Shown: one piece after another, positions 61,015-64,000 of the stretch
Position numbering within the stretch: position 1 is the first letter of the stretch
Layout: each line of letters opens with the position of its first letter
NCBI RefSeq assembly: GCF_024756275.1
Contig: NZ_JANUGQ010000006.1
Location: 62,001-126,000 of the forward strand
Origin: Streptomyces pyxinae
GTDB lineage: Bacteria; Actinomycetota; Actinomycetes; Streptomycetales; Streptomycetaceae
Direction: 5' to 3'
Length of the DNA stretch: 64,000 nucleotides
Program-made: the position numbers and the translations under genes
Notes under the pieces: model-generated
Database searches by the model: none
What the model was told of the DNA's origin: nothing
The model's input: only the letters and a program-made list of their open reading frames with translations

Positions 61015-62268
61015 TCACTTGAGCTTGGTGAACTCCTCGCTGAACTTGTAGAGCGTCAGCAGGATCGGCAGCAGGGAGAAGATCGGCTTGAGCCGGCCCC
61101 GCAGCGGATACCAGCGGGGCGCCTCGTAGAGGAGGCCGCCCTCGGCCGTCAGCAGGGCGAGCCTGGCGTCGTCGGTCACCGCACCGGAGCGCGCCTCCTC
61201 CCGGACCCGGGCGATCTCGGCGGCGACCGCGCTCCGCTGCCGCTCCACGACGGAGCGGTGGTTCCTGATCATCACCGTCAGCAGCGCCAGCAGGATTCCC
61301 GCGTTGGCCCAGATACCCACCAGGGCCACGACACCGACGACCGGGTTCTTCCAGTCGCCGGACTCCCCGCGCAGCAGATAGGCGGCGGCGGTCAGCGAGA
61401 CGGTGAAGTTGAGAAAGCCCAGGTACACCATGGTGATCACCCGGCCCACCGGCTTCCAGCCGAAGTCGTCGTTCTGGGCTCGCGACACATACTGGAAGTC
61501 CCACATCCCGCGCGCTCCCCAGGAGAACGCGAGGAGCCGCTGATAGATGTAGCCCTGCTTGGCGGCGAAGTAGAGGCCGAGCGATCCGATGAGAATCCAG
61601 ATGGCCGCCATCAGCGGGTGCTCCAGATAGTTCGCCCACCAGGAGACCCTGATCGATTCCATCGAGGGGTGCGACGCGGAGACCGCGGAGAGATCGGTGA
61701 AGGCCCGGCCTCCGTCGTAGGCCCAGAAGTAGAGCCCGGCGCTGCCGGCCACGCACGCGAACGCCAGGGCCGTCTTGGCCGGCCGCCCTATGCGGACGCG
61801 CGTCTCCAGTGCGGTGAGACGGCGGGCGAGGTCTCCCGCCGCGAGGTCCGGGGACCGCACCAGGCCGGACTCGACGATCTCCTCCTTCAGCCGCGCCAGC
61901 CGGGTTATCAAGGTGAGATAGAGCGTCACGGCGAGCGTCGACGTGAACCCCAGCGCGGCGCTCGGGAGATCGGCCACGAGCGGGAGCGTCCGGCAGGCCG
62001 TGACGCCGTCCCCGGCCGCCGGGACGGCCACATGCAGCAGGGTCGCCGGGCTGCACCCGGGGGCCGTTGCCAGTCCCTCGGCCGCGCAGGCGGCCCACAC
62101 CAGAGTCATGATCCCCAGCGGGACTCCGCAGATGAAGGCCAGCTGTCCGGGCCTCCCCTCGGGGGTCACCCGCTCCGGGTACTCGTCCAGCAGCCGTCCC
62201 GTGAACGCGAGGCCCCGGGAGAGCCATGTCCTGGTCCGGCGCCGGCTGAGGTATGAGGGCACGTCCAT
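61015..62268 (-). CDS. Polytopic membrane protein of unknown function
   Basis: 417 residues with about seven hydrophobic segments, including LAFICGVPLGIMTLVWAACA, ALGFTSTLAVTLYLTLI, ALAFACVAGSAGLYFWAY, LMAAIWILIGSLGLYFAA, FTVSLTAAAYLL and VGVVALVGIWANAGILLALLTVMI. Between them is a charged helical stretch (ITRLARLKEEIVESG...RRLTALETRVRIGR). I do not recognise the family. ATG 62268 (MDVPSYLSRRR) has GAGGA upstream. The C-terminal end FSEEFTKLK is charged. Confidence 0.7.
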   Translation of the reverse strand: MDVPSYLSRRRTRTWLSRGLAFTGRLLDEYPERVTPEGRPGQLAFICGVPLGIMTLVWAACAAEGLATAPGCSPATLLHVAVPAAGDGVTACRTLPLVADLPSAALGFTSTLAVTLYLTLITRLARLKEEIVESGLVRSPDLAAGDLARRLTALETRVRIGRPAKTALAFACVAGSAGLYFWAYDGGRAFTDLSAVSASHPSMESIRVSWWANYLEHPLMAAIWILIGSLGLYFAAKQGYIYQRLLAFSWGARGMWDFQYVSRAQNDDFGWKPVGRVITMVYLGFLNFTVSLTAAAYLLRGESGDWKNPVVGVVALVGIWANAGILLALLTVMIRNHRSVVERQRSAVAAEIARVREEARSGAVTDDARLALLTAEGGLLYEAPRWYPLRGRLKPIFSLLPILLTLYKFSEEFTKLK

Positions 62269-62534
62269 TCCTCGTCTGTGCGTCGGCCACTGACGCGCAC
62301 GGGGCGGGTGGCGCGGAAGGTGCGGGTACAGACTGATGTACCCGCCCGCGCACCGGTGACACGACGGCGGCCGGCGTCCCCCGCGCCCACTCGGCCCCAA
62401 CTCGGTTTCTCGCCGCCGTGCTTGCGTGTCCGGGACCGGAGCTGAGACTTCCGTACCCGCGAGGACGTACGGGCGGCCCGCCGTGACCGACAGGGTCCAT
62501 GGGAGTCGGCCGCGGCGACCCCGGGCGTCCGATG
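62269..62534. other. Divergent region, left part
   Basis: Upstream of the membrane protein; frames through it are Arg/Ser/Thr-rich without family content. Together with 62550-62737 it forms a 534-bp region between the divergent membrane protein and sensor kinase genes. I see no gene. Confidence 0.4.
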
Positions 62535-62549
62535 GGTGTTGTCAACACC
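62535..62549. promoter_or_regulatory. Palindrome GGTGTTG-T-CAACACC
   Basis: A perfect 7-1-7 inverted repeat between the divergent membrane protein and sensor kinase genes, 267 bases from the first start and 254 from the second. It is a candidate repressor site of unknown partner. Confidence 0.5.
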
Positions 62550-62737
62550 TACTCTTGGACATTTCACGGGTTCTCAGCCACGGGCCCGTGAGAAGGCCCG
62601 CCGGGGGCCGGACGTCGGGCCGGATGTGCGGCCGGACGGAGAGCCGCACAGCGCCGTACGCGGAGCCGTGCGCGGAGCGGGACGTAAGAAAGCCCACAAG
62701 GAGCGAGGAGACTTCCCAAAGTGATCGTCAACTCTCC

Positions 62738-62743
62738 TATAGT
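62738..62743 (+). promoter_or_regulatory. -10 box TATAGT for the sensor kinase gene
   Basis: TATAGT lies 60 bases before the GTG start, in an AT-richer patch (62710-62760). No good -35 hexamer is visible at 17-18 bp. Confidence 0.4.
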
Positions 62744-62802
62744 GACCAGAGTTTGTCGGGATTCGACGGCTCCAGTTGTCCGCCCACGCTCCGAGGACTG
62801 AC

Positions 62803-64000
62803 GTGTCGCACTCCTCCTTCCGGCCGGTCGTACCGGTCCTGCTGACAACGGCGGCCGTGACCGGCCTGCTCTGCGTGGTGGCCGTGGCCGCCGCCCCGGA
62901 GGCGGGGCGGGACGCGGTGCTGTGGGTGGCGGTCGCGGCGGCGGTGGCGCTGACCGCCGCGGTCACCGTCGCCGCGCACGGGCTGCGTACCGCCCGGCAG
63001 CTCCGCGACGAACGGGCTCGGCTCACCGACGAGACCCAGCGCCGGGCGGCCGACACCGCCCGCACGGTCGCCGAGGCCCGCGACCGGGCCGCCCGCGCCA
63101 CCGCCGAGGCCGCGCGGGTCACGGCGGAGGCCCAGGCCCAGGCCGCCCGGTCCGTCGCGGAGGCGGGCTCCCGGGCGGACCAGGCGGTCGCGGAGGCCGG
63201 CAGCCGTGCCGAACGGGCCGTCACCGAGGCCCGGACCACCGCCGACCAGGAGATGGCGCGGGTGCGGACCGAGGCCGACCGGGCGGTGAACGAGGCCCGG
63301 GAGAGCGCCGAGCAGCGGGTGGTGGAGGCCCGGGCGGGCGCCGAGCGGACCGTGAGCGAGGCCCGGCGCAGCGCCGACGAACGGATCAGCGAGGCCCGGG
63401 AGACCGCCGACCGGCAGATGGCGGAGGCCCGCGCCGAGGCGGTACGCGCCCGGCGCGAGGCGACCCGCAGCGAGACCAACCGGGCCGCCGCCGTGGCTGC
63501 CTGCGCCAACGCGGCCGGCCGGATGCAGGCGCTGGCCACCGGCATGCTGGCCGACCTGCGCGAGATGGAGCACCGGCACACCGACGAGGACGTGCTCACC
63601 GATCTGCTCCACCTGGACCACCGCACCGCCCAGGCCGGCCGGCTCGCGGACTCCATCGCGGTGCTGACCGGCGCCCGGTCCGGCCGCCGCTGGGCCCGGC
63701 CGATCGTGATGGAGTCCATCCTGCGCGGCGCCATGGGCCGGATCGGCGGCTACCGTCGCGTACGGCTCCACTCCACCAGCGACGCGGCGATCGCCGGGCA
63801 CGCGGCCGAGGGCGTGATGCACGCGCTCGCCGAACTCCTCGACAACGCGGCCAACTTCTCGCCGCCCACCGCCGAGGTGCATGTCTATGTGGAGGAGGTC
63901 CCGGCCGGTCTGGTCATCACCGTCGAGGACAGCGGCCTGGTGATGAGCGACGTCCAACTGCGGCGCGCCGAACGGGCGGTCACCGCCGAGAGCACCGACC
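62803..64000 (+). CDS. CvnA-type sensor-like histidine kinase, 3'-truncated
   Basis: Starts at GTG 62803 and stays open to the window end (399 complete codons). Two N-terminal helices (VVPVLLTTAAVTGLLCVVAVAAAP and AVLWVAVAAAVALTAAVTVAA) anchor it. A long alanine/arginine/glutamate coiled coil (about residues 65-225) of repeating (A/T)VAEA(R/G)xxA units follows. Next are a DHp-like region (LREMEHRHTDEDVLTDLLHLDHRTAQAGRLADSIAVLTG) and the ATPase N-box HALAELLDNAANFSPP. The atypical H-box and N-box are those of conservon CvnA/nitrate-sensor-like kinases, normally followed by roadblock, DUF742 and GTPase genes. The partner genes would be to the right of the window. Confidence 0.85.
   Translation, partial: MSHSSFRPVVPVLLTTAAVTGLLCVVAVAAAPEAGRDAVLWVAVAAAVALTAAVTVAAHGLRTARQLRDERARLTDETQRRAADTARTVAEARDRAARATAEAARVTAEAQAQAARSVAEAGSRADQAVAEAGSRAERAVTEARTTADQEMARVRTEADRAVNEARESAEQRVVEARAGAERTVSEARRSADERISEARETADRQMAEARAEAVRARREATRSETNRAAAVAACANAAGRMQALATGMLADLREMEHRHTDEDVLTDLLHLDHRTAQAGRLADSIAVLTGARSGRRWARPIVMESILRGAMGRIGGYRRVRLHSTSDAAIAGHAAEGVMHALAELLDNAANFSPPTAEVHVYVEEVPAGLVITVEDSGLVMSDVQLRRAERAVTAESTD

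Overview
The window is very GC-rich (well above 70% by eye), nearly every gene is strongly GC-biased at third codon positions, GTG starts are common, and regulators typical of sporulating actinomycetes are present (AfsR/AfsS/AfsK, DmdR1-type DtxR repressor, an NsdA-like regulator, a conservon-type histidine kinase). This points to Streptomyces or a close relative. From memory, unchecked, the order afsR-afsS-afsK, TetR, sigma/anti-sigma, purU, an SCO4402-family gene, dmdR1, a UPF0309 SIS gene, pdxH, citrate synthase and an acyl-CoA carboxylase operon resembles the S. coelicolor chromosome around SCO4380-SCO4426. I see no tRNA, rRNA, insertion sequence, prophage or CRISPR.

Layout. 1-6.1 kb: a truncated Tat-exported PHP metallohydrolase, then an iron-box-controlled siderophore ABC transporter (ATPase, lipoprotein, fused permease). 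6.4-12.1 kb: housekeeping and small genes (cupin, APC permease, epoxide hydrolase, MazG-like enzyme, pentapeptide protein, cyclophilin). 12.5-20.9 kb: the antibiotic-regulatory island afsR, a lipoprotein, afsS, a membrane protein and convergent afsK. 21.2-30 kb: VOC protein, TetR, flavin enzymes, two MFS pumps and a GlxA-type regulator. 30.3-35 kb: a cluster of an SpoIIAB-like kinase, EF-hand protein, STAS protein, sigma factor and its translationally coupled zinc-finger partner. 35-46.7 kb: purU, SCO4402-family, two surface proteins, an NsdA-like regulator, a small primase/polymerase-like protein, an alpha/beta hydrolase lacking its nucleophile, DmdR1 and a SIS protein. 46.8-47.1 kb: a 12-codon ORF inside a highly structured RNA with its own promoter. 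47.1-50 kb: pdxH, citrate synthase, a VapBC-type toxin-antitoxin pair. 50-59.5 kb: a minus-strand acyl-CoA catabolic operon (TIGR03084 protein, AtuA-like, a small ORF, carboxyltransferase, biotin carboxylase, acyl-CoA dehydrogenase, enoyl-CoA hydratase, TetR) with a palindromic operator. 59.7-64 kb: an EamA exporter, an unknown membrane protein and the start of a CvnA-type sensor kinase running off the end.

Connections. DmdR1 (45.1 kb) is the expected repressor of the iron box at 1.75 kb. AfsK is expected to phosphorylate AfsR, which would activate afsS through an 11-nt direct repeat at 16857-16875. The TetR at 50 kb is the expected regulator of the operon ending with it. Two observations stand out: the structured RNA at 46.9-47.1 kb, and a window-wide pattern in which the last bases of a gene, including its stop codon, are tandemly copied into the following intergenic space.
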